64,000 nt of DNA, from contig CAZCRT010000002.1 in the NCBI GenBank assembly GCA_964501185.1, positions 58,680 through 122,679 of the forward strand, written 5' to 3'. Below, piece by piece: positions 37,086-45,344 of the stretch (positions are counted from its first letter, which is position 1; each line of letters begins with the position of its first letter). This stretch comes from BS150m-G50 sp964501185 [NCBI: uncultured Bacteroidia bacterium] (GTDB lineage Bacteria; CAIWAD01; BS150m-G50). The notes under the pieces are model-generated. The model worked only from the letters and a program-made list of their open reading frames with translations. It did no database searches and was not told the origin of the DNA. The position numbers and the translations under genes are program-made.

Positions 37086-38017
37086 TATTCGCTCCGCCAG
37101 CGATAAAACAGCCCCCGCTCCTTTCTTTCATGGCTCAGGTTGCCGGTCAACTGCAGTCTGGCGAGTAGAGATGTGATCTCCTCTTCTGAGGAACCCAATG
37201 CACTGACAAGATCATCAACGGTACAGGGGCGACGGCTGATCAGATCAAGTGCGCGCTCAAGCAGTTCACGTCCGGAAGCTGCAGCCTTAACGGTATCAGG
37301 TTTACGCGAAACTACTTCAGCTCCGAGCGCTCTGGCCAGATTCTGCAGGTGCCTGTAATCCGCGGTTGCAACCCAATCCTCACTGCCGGGTCGATCCAGG
37401 CTGTTAAGCTGTATGCGATCAGGCGACAGCTGTGGTAGCAGTCGCTGCATATCTTTCATGTCCTCCGGTGTATCGTTAATCCCGGGAACAATAAAAATCT
37501 CCAACCAGATTTCACCACTGTATTCCGCTCTGAAATCACTCAGGCCCTGTAACAACGGTTCCAGCGCAATCTCCTGCGCAGGACGATTTATTCGCTGCAG
37601 TGTTTCGCTGCGTACCGCATCAAGCGAAGGAATAACTATGTCTGACTGTTTAAGTTCTGCGCGCACCTGTGGATCAGGCAGCAGTGTTCCATTCGTGAGT
37701 ACAGCAACCCTGTACCGGGGATACTCAGTTTTAATGAAATCGATGATGAGCCCCAGACTGCTGTGAAGTGTTGGCTCACCATTGCCGGAGAAGGTGATCA
37801 CGTCCAGATCAGGGGAGTGTTTAAGAAAATGCCGTAGTTCGGTTTTGATCTCTGAAGTGGGAACATATTCCTGCCGCTTGAGAGTCAGCCTGGTTGTTGG
37901 TCCACATTCACAGTAGATACAGTTAAGCGTACAGACCTTTGGCGGTACCAGATCCACTCCCAGAGAGAGTCCAAGTCGTCTTGAGGGTACAGGGCCAAAG
38001 AGATGATGATACCTCAT
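37085..38017 (-). CDS. Radical-SAM protein (COG0731-like) with C-terminal winged helix
   Basis: About 310 residues. The opening FGPVPSRRLGLSLGVDL, cluster motif CTLNCIYCECG (Cys-x3-Cys-x2-Cys near residue 30) and ITFSGNGEPTLH are typical of a COG0731 family of Fe-S oxidoreductases related to the TYW1/wybutosine-type fold. Residues about 245-310 form a small helical, winged-helix-like tail (RPCTVDDLVSALGSSEEEI). The reaction is not known for this subgroup; nucleic-acid modification is a guess based on the wing. GGAGG seven bases upstream favours the second ATG (38017), which overlaps the PfkB stop as ATGA. It is the last gene of a five-gene minus-strand operon. Confidence 0.82.
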   Translation of the reverse strand: MRYHHLFGPVPSRRLGLSLGVDLVPPKVCTLNCIYCECGPTTRLTLKRQEYVPTSEIKTELRHFLKHSPDLDVITFSGNGEPTLHSSLGLIIDFIKTEYPRYRVAVLTNGTLLPDPQVRAELKQSDIVIPSLDAVRSETLQRINRPAQEIALEPLLQGLSDFRAEYSGEIWLEIFIVPGINDTPEDMKDMQRLLPQLSPDRIQLNSLDRPGSEDWVATADYRHLQNLARALGAEVVSRKPDTVKAAASGRELLERALDLISRRPCTVDDLVSALGSSEEEITSLLARLQLTGNLSHERKERGLFYRWRSE

Positions 38018-38922
38018 TCCCATTCCTCCAGAGCAGTTAAAACAGTTTGCAGATCAGGTATACCGGTGCGTCCACCCGGCTGACGGCACTTTATACCTGC
38101 ACAGACAGCGGCAAAGCGCAATGCCTGCTCAAGGTCGAACGCCTGCGCCAGAGCATGTAGCAATGCACCGTGATACACATCACCGGCACCGGTAGTATCG
38201 ATAGCAGTCACCGGATAGGGTGGCGACCAGCCGCTTTCGCCATCTGATGCCCAGACCACACCTCCGGCTCCCATAGTGATAACTGCCAGCTCCGGTCCCA
38301 TTTTTGTTATCTCCAGCGCGGCAGTCATGGCTTCTGTCCCCGGCATGTAGTCGATGATAAAGTCGCGTGATACAACACAGTAATCGCTGGCAGAAATCAG
38401 GGAATCGCTGTCCGGACGCAGAGTTCCCAGATCAATCATCACCTTGCCACCATGCTTGCGAACGGCTGCTGCTGCTGACAGAGATGCTGATGCATCCTTA
38501 CCATCAAGTAACAGATAGTCATATTGTTCAAGCGGTATTCCTGCCATATCGTCAGTTGTCAATTCCCTGCAGCCGCACCGATCCAGAATTACCGTCCGCC
38601 TGCCGGTCTCCTGTTCCACAAGAATAGTTGCTTCGGGTGTTGTTATACCTGTCACTTGTATTACAGAATCTGTTGCCACACCTTCCTGATGCAACTCCTC
38701 AAGCAGTGATTTACCGTTCGTGTCGGCTCCGAGAAGTGCACAGAGATCGACCTGATTTCCCAGCCGGGCCAGAGTTACACAGGCTGTAGCAACCGGCCCA
38801 CCTCCCTGCTTGAGACTGCTGACAGCTTCTGTTTTGCTGTTTTGTGACGGGTAAGTATCAACCACCAGCAGGTGATCGAGAGCAGTGTGACCTATACCAA
38901 GAATCCGCATATGTGAATTCAT
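38014..38922 (-). CDS. PfkB-family carbohydrate kinase
   Basis: A 302-residue ribokinase-like enzyme. The N-terminal GGGPVATACVTLARLG binds sugar and the C-terminal DTTGAGDVYHGALLHAL carries the anion hole and catalytic Asp. Substrate cannot be told from sequence; ribokinase, fructokinase and nucleoside kinase members share these motifs. ATG 38922 overlaps the helicase stop (ATGA), and its own stop overlaps the radical-SAM start in the same way. Being tightly coupled to a helicase-nuclease and a radical-SAM gene is unusual for a sugar kinase. Confidence 0.85.
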   Translation of the reverse strand: MNSHMRILGIGHTALDHLLVVDTYPSQNSKTEAVSSLKQGGGPVATACVTLARLGNQVDLCALLGADTNGKSLLEELHQEGVATDSVIQVTGITTPEATILVEQETGRRTVILDRCGCRELTTDDMAGIPLEQYDYLLLDGKDASASLSAAAAVRKHGGKVMIDLGTLRPDSDSLISASDYCVVSRDFIIDYMPGTEAMTAALEITKMGPELAVITMGAGGVVWASDGESGWSPPYPVTAIDTTGAGDVYHGALLHALAQAFDLEQALRFAAVCAGIKCRQPGGRTGIPDLQTVLTALEEWE

Positions 38923-41345
38923 ACCAGAAACTCCACTCGCTTAAGTAATCGTTCATATTGATCGAGGTCACTGCAGGTAACTGCCGCAGCTGTAACATCC
39001 TCAGGTAACAACTGTTGATACTCCTTAAGAGCGAATCGCTCCCCGGCGAGAATCAGCAGGCCGCGGTCAGTTTCCGAGCGGATCAGCCTGCCACCGGATT
39101 GTGCCACGTTATTCATTCCCGGGATACGATATGCATAAGCGAAACCGTCCTCCTCCCTGGAATTGTAATATGCCTGCATCAACTCATTGTCCACAGAAAT
39201 TGCCGGCAATGAGGGACCTACTACCAACACAATCTGCAACAGTTTTCCCGGCAGATCAATTCCTTCAGCGAATGAGCCTCCACTTACAGCCAGTAGAAGA
39301 CCCGGTATATCCTGCGCCAGAGAGGTGAGTAGAGCGTCCCGGTGGCTGTTGTTTTGCGTCCTCTCCTGTATCAGCAATGGCAGCTCAGCGGGAAGCAGAC
39401 GTCGCACCTGCTCCAGATAAGTAAAAGAGGGAAAGAATACCGCCATATTTACACGGCTCTTCTGAAAAGTGGTTGTGACTAACTCTGCCAGCAATGGCAT
39501 TGATCCGGGACGTTGACGCAATCTGGTTCCGATACCTGTATGAATGATTACCTGACGATTCTCGGTCGGAAATATCGAAGGTAGCTGCAACATCGGTGTT
39601 TCCTCAGAAAGACCGGCGAGTTCCAGAAAAGCGTCAGCAGGGGGTAATGTGGCAGAGAAAAAGACAGCGGATGGAAACTCTGCCAACTGGTCACGCACCG
39701 AACCCGGAACTGCAAGGCAGAGTACCCTGAGTAGAGTATCGTTCGACTGTCTCTGAACAAACTGCTCGAAGTTTTCACCCTGAAACCGGGTGAGGTAGAT
39801 GAAGTATTGAAGATCGTAGTACATATTTGCGACAGAGTCTTTCTCCAGCAGATTTCCGCGCAACTTGTGGTGGAGCAACCAGGACATGAACGCCTGAGCC
39901 AGCTCCAGGGCCAACTCCTCCCACTCGTCAGATTGAAATGTGGCTGAATTGCTCTGTTGCCAGCTCCAGCGGTCAGTCCGGAAGTAATCATGTAAGCTGC
40001 ATGTGTCACGGAATCTCTGGAAGCATTGTCGCAGTGCTGCCGTTGGTGATTCGTTACCGAAGAGCGTCGGTCTGGAGCTTTCACGCTTTTCACGCTCGCT
40101 GCAGAGAGCTATTACATTATCAAGTTCATTCATTGACAGGTCACTGGAGAACCATGAACGTGCCCTTGCAGGGAAATGATGTGCCTCGTCTACCAGCAGA
40201 AAGAATTCTTCCGCCTTACCGGTGCGGAAGAGACGCCGGATCTGGCTGGAAGGTGAGAATACATGGTTGTAGTCACCGATCACAACATCGCGTAGCTCGC
40301 TGAGTGTGAGTGCAAGCTCGTGGGGGCAGATACGGAATTGTTCTGCTGTCATCAGTAACTCCTGTTCACCGACAACAGCGGTTTGCTGCAGATGTGCTGT
40401 AGCACGCTGCAGTGTTGCCTGGAAGTCCTGCAGGAATGGGCAGTAGTCCTTATCGCAGATATAGCGCTCGGCCGGACAGATCTTCTCACGTGCAGGCATC
40501 CGTACACAGCTGACTGACTGGGAACCGTAACTCTTCTCGTTGCTGTTTATCAGTCGCACCAGCTCCAGGAAACTCTGCTGGCCACTGTTCTTGGGTGTAA
40601 TCACAAAAACACGTTTATCTGTCAGCAGGGCCTGTTGCAGGGCAGGAATCAGAGTGCCAACGGTTTTACCGATACCGGTAGGTGCCTGAACGACCAGATG
40701 ATAGCGCTCGGAAGCAGCCTGTTCGACAGAGTTGATCAAACGCTGCTGATGTTTTCGTATCTGCGAATATGGGAAACTGATCTGCTGCCTGCGTCGAAAC
40801 CGTAATCTCCGGGCGAGTCGCTGCTGATGTTTAACAATGCGCTTCAACTGCCTGAGAAGGCGCTGTTCGATAAGTTCTGGATCGATCAGGTGTTCCTGTA
40901 AACGGTAGCCTTCCCCCTGCGTGGGAAGCATAATCAGATGCCCGGTGATCGATTCCAGTTGATATTCCCGACAGACCAGCCAGCAGTAGTACTCAAGCTG
41001 TTCAAACCAGTCCGGATGTGTCACAGGTGAAAGACCGGTGATACTCTCAAGTGGTAAAAGTGTGGATTTGAGTTCCTCTACTACAGGTTCTGGCTCAAGC
41101 TGCAGACCGTCAAGTCGTCCCTGAAGCGTTATACTGACACCCTCGACCATAAGATTACATTTGAGGGAGAGTTCGCTCCGGTAATCGGAGTTCTGCTGAC
41201 GACGACGCTGTTGCCAGTTCTGATGCAGGGTGGTACCGAGTTGTGCACGCCCCGGCAGGTATACACCCGGGCCGCTTTCATCACTTTGCAGCAGATCTCG
41301 AACTGCCAGTGTTAATGTCTGCCTGTCGTCGTCGTATCGGATCAC
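38919..41345 (-). CDS. PD-(D/E)XK nuclease fused to a DinG/XPD-type Fe-S helicase
   Basis: An 808-residue protein. Residues about 1-170 resemble a RecB/Cas4-type nuclease: Asp of GRLDG (about 77), Glu-x-Lys of EELKS (about 91) and the QLEYYCWL motif (about 120). Residues about 200-800 are a superfamily 2 helicase: Walker A APTGIGKT (about 220-228), four cysteines between residues about 280 and 301 (C-MPAREKIC, C-DKDYC) as in XPD/DinG Fe-S clusters, DEAHH (about 385), SATLP and late SGGRLIRSETDRG. Such proteins unwind DNA, probably in repair or replication restart; the fused nuclease suggests flap or overhang processing. GTG 41345 lacks a good ribosome site but lies seven bases after the upstream stop. 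Confidence 0.86.
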   Translation of the reverse strand: MIRYDDDRQTLTLAVRDLLQSDESGPGVYLPGRAQLGTTLHQNWQQRRRQQNSDYRSELSLKCNLMVEGVSITLQGRLDGLQLEPEPVVEELKSTLLPLESITGLSPVTHPDWFEQLEYYCWLVCREYQLESITGHLIMLPTQGEGYRLQEHLIDPELIEQRLLRQLKRIVKHQQRLARRLRFRRRQQISFPYSQIRKHQQRLINSVEQAASERYHLVVQAPTGIGKTVGTLIPALQQALLTDKRVFVITPKNSGQQSFLELVRLINSNEKSYGSQSVSCVRMPAREKICPAERYICDKDYCPFLQDFQATLQRATAHLQQTAVVGEQELLMTAEQFRICPHELALTLSELRDVVIGDYNHVFSPSSQIRRLFRTGKAEEFFLLVDEAHHFPARARSWFSSDLSMNELDNVIALCSEREKRESSRPTLFGNESPTAALRQCFQRFRDTCSLHDYFRTDRWSWQQSNSATFQSDEWEELALELAQAFMSWLLHHKLRGNLLEKDSVANMYYDLQYFIYLTRFQGENFEQFVQRQSNDTLLRVLCLAVPGSVRDQLAEFPSAVFFSATLPPADAFLELAGLSEETPMLQLPSIFPTENRQVIIHTGIGTRLRQRPGSMPLLAELVTTTFQKSRVNMAVFFPSFTYLEQVRRLLPAELPLLIQERTQNNSHRDALLTSLAQDIPGLLLAVSGGSFAEGIDLPGKLLQIVLVVGPSLPAISVDNELMQAYYNSREEDGFAYAYRIPGMNNVAQSGGRLIRSETDRGLLILAGERFALKEYQQLLPEDVTAAAVTCSDLDQYERLLKRVEFLV

Positions 41346-41351
41346 TGTGTA

Positions 41352-42614
41352 TCAGGTTTTCTGTTTTTGCTTACGCGCCGCGGGGAAGAGAACATTATTG
41401 AGTATCAGTCTGAAACCGGGGGAGCGGGGGTGCAGATTGAGATCAGTAGGGGGATCACCAACCCTGTGCTGATAATCCTCCGGGTCATGTCCACCAAAGA
41501 AGGAAAACATTCCCTTACCGAAGTTTCCATGCAGATACTTGACCTCATCCCGCCCCGGTGTTTCACCCATAATTATGAGATGAGATTTCAGATTGTCACG
41601 GTGATAACCGGTAGTCTGCCCCATAAAGCCCTTGATCACACTTACATGGTTTTGCGTCAGCATGGTGGGTACCGGATCCCACTTTGCTGAAAACTCGAAC
41701 AGCTTGAAGTAATCACTCTCTTTATCACGGGGCGGACCACCACGGGGTGGGGTGGTATCAATGTTACTGTACTCGTATATCAGCGGGCTGGTATAGAGTT
41801 TAAATCCGGTGAAGGCCAGTGTCTGGGTATAATCCAGTTGCTGTTGACAGTCAGCGGCCGGGGGGTCACCATCAAATACAGTGTCACAGATATCAGTTCC
41901 AGCTGCTGCCAGAGCGATGTCAAAGGAATCGGTGGCACTGCACATGGCAAAGAGAAAACCACCCTCTGCGACATAGTTACGTATCTGAAGTGCCACAGCC
42001 AGTTTCTCACGGCTGACTTTACTGAAGCCAAGCTGTCGGGCTACCTCTTCAAATTCCTGCTGCTGCTGTATGTACCAGGGTGCTGAACGATAAGAGGCGT
42101 AGAATTTTCCGTACTGACCGGTGAAATCTTCATGATGGAGGTGCAGCCAGTCATACTCGGAGAGTTCCCCGGCAATGACTTCATGATCCCAGATGGTTGA
42201 GTACTCTATCTCAGCATAACTGAGCGCCATCGATACCGCATCATCCCAGGGCTGCGTACCTGGTGGCATATAGACTGCAATCTTCGGGGCCATCTCCAAC
42301 CGGATACGGTCCATGTTTTCCTGTTCAATCCGGTCGTAGATCGCCAGTACTTCACTGCTGCCGACCTGTTGAAAGCTCACATTCCTTAAGCGGCATTCTC
42401 TCTCAAGGGCTGAAAAATCATCGATCAGAAACGATCCACCCCGATAGTTAAGCAGCCATTCAACAGTGATGTCATGCCGCAGCACCCACCAGGCTATGCC
42501 ATAAGCCTTCAGATGATTTGTCTGATTCTGATCCATCGGAATGAGCACTTTTCCCGCAGCAGACAGTGGCAGCAGGATGATCAGCAGTAATAGTGAAAGC
42601 CAGTAGCGTATCAT
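41352..42614 (-). CDS. Secreted protein of the AsnB-mislabelled FCB family
   Basis: A 420-residue protein with a signal peptide (WLSLLLLIILLPLSAAG) followed by KVLIPMDQNQTNHLKAYGIA and WLLNYRGGSFLIDDF. This opening is diagnostic of a conserved family in Bacteroidota and relatives that databases often call 'asparagine synthetase B', although it has no glutaminase or ATP-PPase motif and is exported. Other conserved spots are HHEDFTGQYGKFY, LFAMCSATDSFD and SFFGGHDPEDYQH. The last two, with the many His/Asp pairs, hint at a glutamine-amidotransferase-like or hydrolase fold, which is only a guess. Its ATG overlaps the stop of the TPR gene by one base (TAATG), so the two are a functional pair. Confidence 0.75.
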   Translation of the reverse strand: MIRYWLSLLLLIILLPLSAAGKVLIPMDQNQTNHLKAYGIAWWVLRHDITVEWLLNYRGGSFLIDDFSALERECRLRNVSFQQVGSSEVLAIYDRIEQENMDRIRLEMAPKIAVYMPPGTQPWDDAVSMALSYAEIEYSTIWDHEVIAGELSEYDWLHLHHEDFTGQYGKFYASYRSAPWYIQQQQEFEEVARQLGFSKVSREKLAVALQIRNYVAEGGFLFAMCSATDSFDIALAAAGTDICDTVFDGDPPAADCQQQLDYTQTLAFTGFKLYTSPLIYEYSNIDTTPPRGGPPRDKESDYFKLFEFSAKWDPVPTMLTQNHVSVIKGFMGQTTGYHRDNLKSHLIIMGETPGRDEVKYLHGNFGKGMFSFFGGHDPEDYQHRVGDPPTDLNLHPRSPGFRLILNNVLFPAARKQKQKT

Positions 42615-44437
42615 TAATCCAAATCCCTTTCCACATTCACGGTTTCTTTGGCACGTACCCGGGCGCGAACCTCATCAATCCTTGGGGAACGTGGGTAGTC
42701 GAGTAGAAACTGCTCCCAACCGGCAGTAGCTATCACATCGTTTTGCGGTTTCCGGTCAAGCAACAGATCGCGGCAGTATGAGATCTCATCCAGTTGCGCC
42801 AGGTCTGGCAGGCGCAGGGCAATATCGCTCAGCAGATCTGCAAGATAGTCTGAATCTGAATTACTCTGAACCATGCCTGTCTCTGTCAGGAGGTAGGTGG
42901 CGTGCAGCAGGAGCTCACCACTATCAGAGTTCTCGAGCAGTTGTAGCAGCATCCGGGCGGCAGCTTCCTGTTTTCCCTGCAGCAGGAGCAGTTCAGCCTC
43001 TGCCAGATGCTTCAGATCGGTTGTATCCTTTGCGCTGCTCAGCAGGCGGATCTTTTTTAATATATCATTATAGATACTGCTGCTGAAATCATGCTCCACC
43101 AGAGAATCCAGCATGGCGCGGCAACCGGCAAAATCCATTGAGAAGTAACGAATGGTAACCTGTTGAAAATCCAGCTGTCGCTTTATCTTCCGATCAAAAC
43201 GAAAATGATCAATTGCCTGGATATTCAGATCCCGTGCAGCGTCGAACTGGTTAAGTATCAAATGTGTCTTCACCCGTTTCTGGTATGCTGTTGCCAGCCA
43301 GGTTCCGGGTCCATCAACCTTTTCATACCACACCAGAGCACTCCCGGGATCTGCTATATCGTAGAGTTGAATATCACCAATAGTTATCACCAGGCGACTG
43401 AGCTGATTGCGGTCTGTCGTTATCTGCAGCAGTGCGCTTAAGGTTTCAATAGCCTGTTGAGGTTGATTTGTTTCACGTTGACATGAAGCAACCAGAATTG
43501 ATCTGTCCATAGCACGGTCGTGTTGCAGGTGGAGTTCCTCATGTTTAAGCAGCAGTGTAAGTGCCAGCTGCCATGATTCCTCTTTTACCAGGAGTTCACT
43601 CAATCGCAGTAGAGCTCTGCCCCTGTCGTTATTCAGGTGATCCAGACGCAGATAGAAAGGAACAGCTTCTTCATATTGCTGCTGTCTTACTAACCATTCA
43701 CCGGTAGTTCTTGTAATCGGCAATGAGTCACTGTGCTTCTCACCCCATTTGAGCGCCTCCTGTAGAAGGGGCCCTGTCAACGGAAGTCTCAGTATACGCG
43801 CCCGCAGATTGCTCTCAGGTACACTCTGTACTCCAAAGCCGCGTTGATACTCTTCGAATGCAGCCTGCCATTTCTGCTGACGCATGTAGCTGTCCCCTGC
43901 CTCAAGTATCCACAGATCGTTATTATGGCGTTGATGACGTTCTTCAGTAATGATAGTGAGCAACCGCTCTTCCTGCTTCAATCTGGCAAGACTATTCAAC
44001 AAAGGTGTGAGGAGATGGCTGTTTTCGCCAGTCAGCTGTCGTGCTCTCTGTTGAAAGAAGTCTGCCTGGACACCATCTCCCGACCTGTGGCTGATTTCAC
44101 TCAACAGCGCGAGGACTTCAATGCGGGAGCCCAGATTAGCATCTGTCTGCGGTAACCGGTCCCGATACGCGCGTGCGAGTCTGCCAGCCTTTTCATAATC
44201 CCCCAGTTGCAGGAGTAGCTGGGTATGCATACGGATATAGAGCAGTTTGTCAGGTCGGGCAGTTGTCAGTTGCTCAAACAGCCTGCAGGCATACTCCAGT
44301 TGACGTGGTTGACGGGCATATTGCGAAGCACGCGAGAAAAGCTTTTTTTCCTCAGCTTGTGTCAGTTCATTTGCCAGGCCTTCAGGCGTGATATGGAACT
44401 GCAGAAGAGTAAGCAGTAGCAGCAGGAAAATCCTCAT
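42614..44437 (-). CDS. Exported tetratricopeptide-repeat protein
   Basis: A 607-residue protein with a signal peptide (MRIFLLLLLTLLQFHITPEG, cleavage near GLA). The rest is almost all helical and reads as degenerate TPR units: YACRLFEQLTTARPDKLLY, LGDYEKAGRLARAYRDRLP, QQKWQAAFEEYQRGF, QQYEEAVPFYLRLDHL, SALVWYEKVDGPG. Such proteins are periplasmic or outer-membrane scaffolds for protein complexes. A partner is likely the AsnB-like protein encoded immediately after it. It opens the minus-strand operon. The short polar C-terminus (ARVRAKETVNVERDLD) lacks a transmembrane segment. Confidence 0.8.
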   Translation of the reverse strand: MRIFLLLLLTLLQFHITPEGLANELTQAEEKKLFSRASQYARQPRQLEYACRLFEQLTTARPDKLLYIRMHTQLLLQLGDYEKAGRLARAYRDRLPQTDANLGSRIEVLALLSEISHRSGDGVQADFFQQRARQLTGENSHLLTPLLNSLARLKQEERLLTIITEERHQRHNNDLWILEAGDSYMRQQKWQAAFEEYQRGFGVQSVPESNLRARILRLPLTGPLLQEALKWGEKHSDSLPITRTTGEWLVRQQQYEEAVPFYLRLDHLNNDRGRALLRLSELLVKEESWQLALTLLLKHEELHLQHDRAMDRSILVASCQRETNQPQQAIETLSALLQITTDRNQLSRLVITIGDIQLYDIADPGSALVWYEKVDGPGTWLATAYQKRVKTHLILNQFDAARDLNIQAIDHFRFDRKIKRQLDFQQVTIRYFSMDFAGCRAMLDSLVEHDFSSSIYNDILKKIRLLSSAKDTTDLKHLAEAELLLLQGKQEAAARMLLQLLENSDSGELLLHATYLLTETGMVQSNSDSDYLADLLSDIALRLPDLAQLDEISYCRDLLLDRKPQNDVIATAGWEQFLLDYPRSPRIDEVRARVRAKETVNVERDLD

Positions 44438-44871
44438 TCACCGGTTTCCATGTTTATTCCCACAAAAGTTAACAAGCTGTTGCGGAGTCCTTCGAACTTA
44501 TGAAATTACACGAGAGTCATGAACGAAGTTGTTCATTATTAGCACAAGATATCAGATTTGACAGGAAACCCAATTCATCTTTTCCCAAAAATGTATTATG
44601 ACACAGGTGTTAGAATAGTGAACATAATCAATTTGAGCTGTTGAGTTCAGAAGTTGTGTAAATTAAAGTGTTTATAGAAGATAGCTCTGATAGAGAGCGA
44701 GAAGTTTATTGGTATAGCTTTTGCAGTTAACAAAAAATGAAAGTGCGGATAGCACAAAAACAGTGTTTGACAGGTTTCTGCAGTCATTTAATGACAAATT
44801 CGCAGTAATATTTGTGAAATATTCCAGACTGTTTACATTAGAGTAATTCAGAAGTATCTCTTAACCGTTAA
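44438..44871. other. Divergent non-coding region
   Basis: 434 A/T-rich bases between divergent genes. It carries a sigma-54-like promoter (44709-44725) facing right and a small hairpin ATGAAC-6-GTTCAT at 44519-44536. The promoter of the minus-strand TPR operon should also lie here but no clear hexamer pair was found. No gene is seen. Confidence 0.55.
44709..44725 (+). promoter_or_regulatory. Sigma-54-type (-24/-12) promoter candidate
   Basis: TTGGTATAGCTTTTGCA carries the invariant GG and GC exactly 10 bases apart, with TTGG and TTGCA flanks matching the consensus TTGGCACG-N4-TTGCA except at three positions between them. Predicted start is near 44736, giving a leader of about 135 bases before the orphan gene. 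Such promoters need an enhancer-binding activator; none is encoded here. Confidence 0.6.
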
Positions 44872-45210
44872 ATGATAATGACTGAAAACAGCAGGACACA
44901 GGATCGACTGGCGCAAAGTGGTGATCTGGTAAAGTATCAAACCTATGCAAATGCACTGGTTAAGCTTAATAATGCCACCAATACTCTGCTACGCAGTGGT
45001 GCCAGCGAGGAAGCAATCAAGTACATCCTCCAGGGCACCAACATTCTGTTTGAAGAGCTGGCTCAGCTGTTACAGAAAATTGACAACCAATCATTTTTCT
45101 CTGATCTGATTGAAGAAATGAATATCGAAGAAAACAAAACCGGTGACCAGAAAAAGAAGCCTGCATCATCATCTTCCGCATCAGAGGAGAACGGTGAACG
45201 GGTCCGCTGA
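44872..45210 (+). CDS. Orphan small helical protein
   Basis: A 112-residue protein (or 110 from the second ATG at 44878) that I do not recognise. Residues about 15-85 are predicted to form two or three amphipathic helices (DLVKYQTYANALVKLNNATN; SEEAIKYILQGTNILFEEL; FFSDLIEEMNIEE). The last 25 residues are a charged and Ser-rich tail (KKKPASSSSASEENGERVR). No signal peptide, transmembrane segment or cysteine. The size and fold would suit a chaperone or adaptor. No ribosome site is obvious. It stands alone behind the sigma-54-like promoter and converges with the beta-CASP gene, so regulated expression on a special occasion is likely. Confidence 0.65.
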   Translation: MIMTENSRTQDRLAQSGDLVKYQTYANALVKLNNATNTLLRSGASEEAIKYILQGTNILFEELAQLLQKIDNQSFFSDLIEEMNIEENKTGDQKKKPASSSSASEENGERVR

Positions 45211-45344
45211 AATTCCTGTTTCCTCCCTGTAACTCCTTACAATATCCCACTTAAACAGGTTTGACAAAAGACGATTTACTCTGCACAACTGGTGTTATCT
45301 GTTGTTAAAGGTATGAACCGGATACAGGCAGTTCAGGCAGAGTA

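Noticed and set aside
45211-45344. Terminator between the orphan gene and the beta-CASP gene
   Set aside because: The only arms found (CCTGTTT and AAACAGG, about 33 bases apart) are weak and lack a proper T-run.
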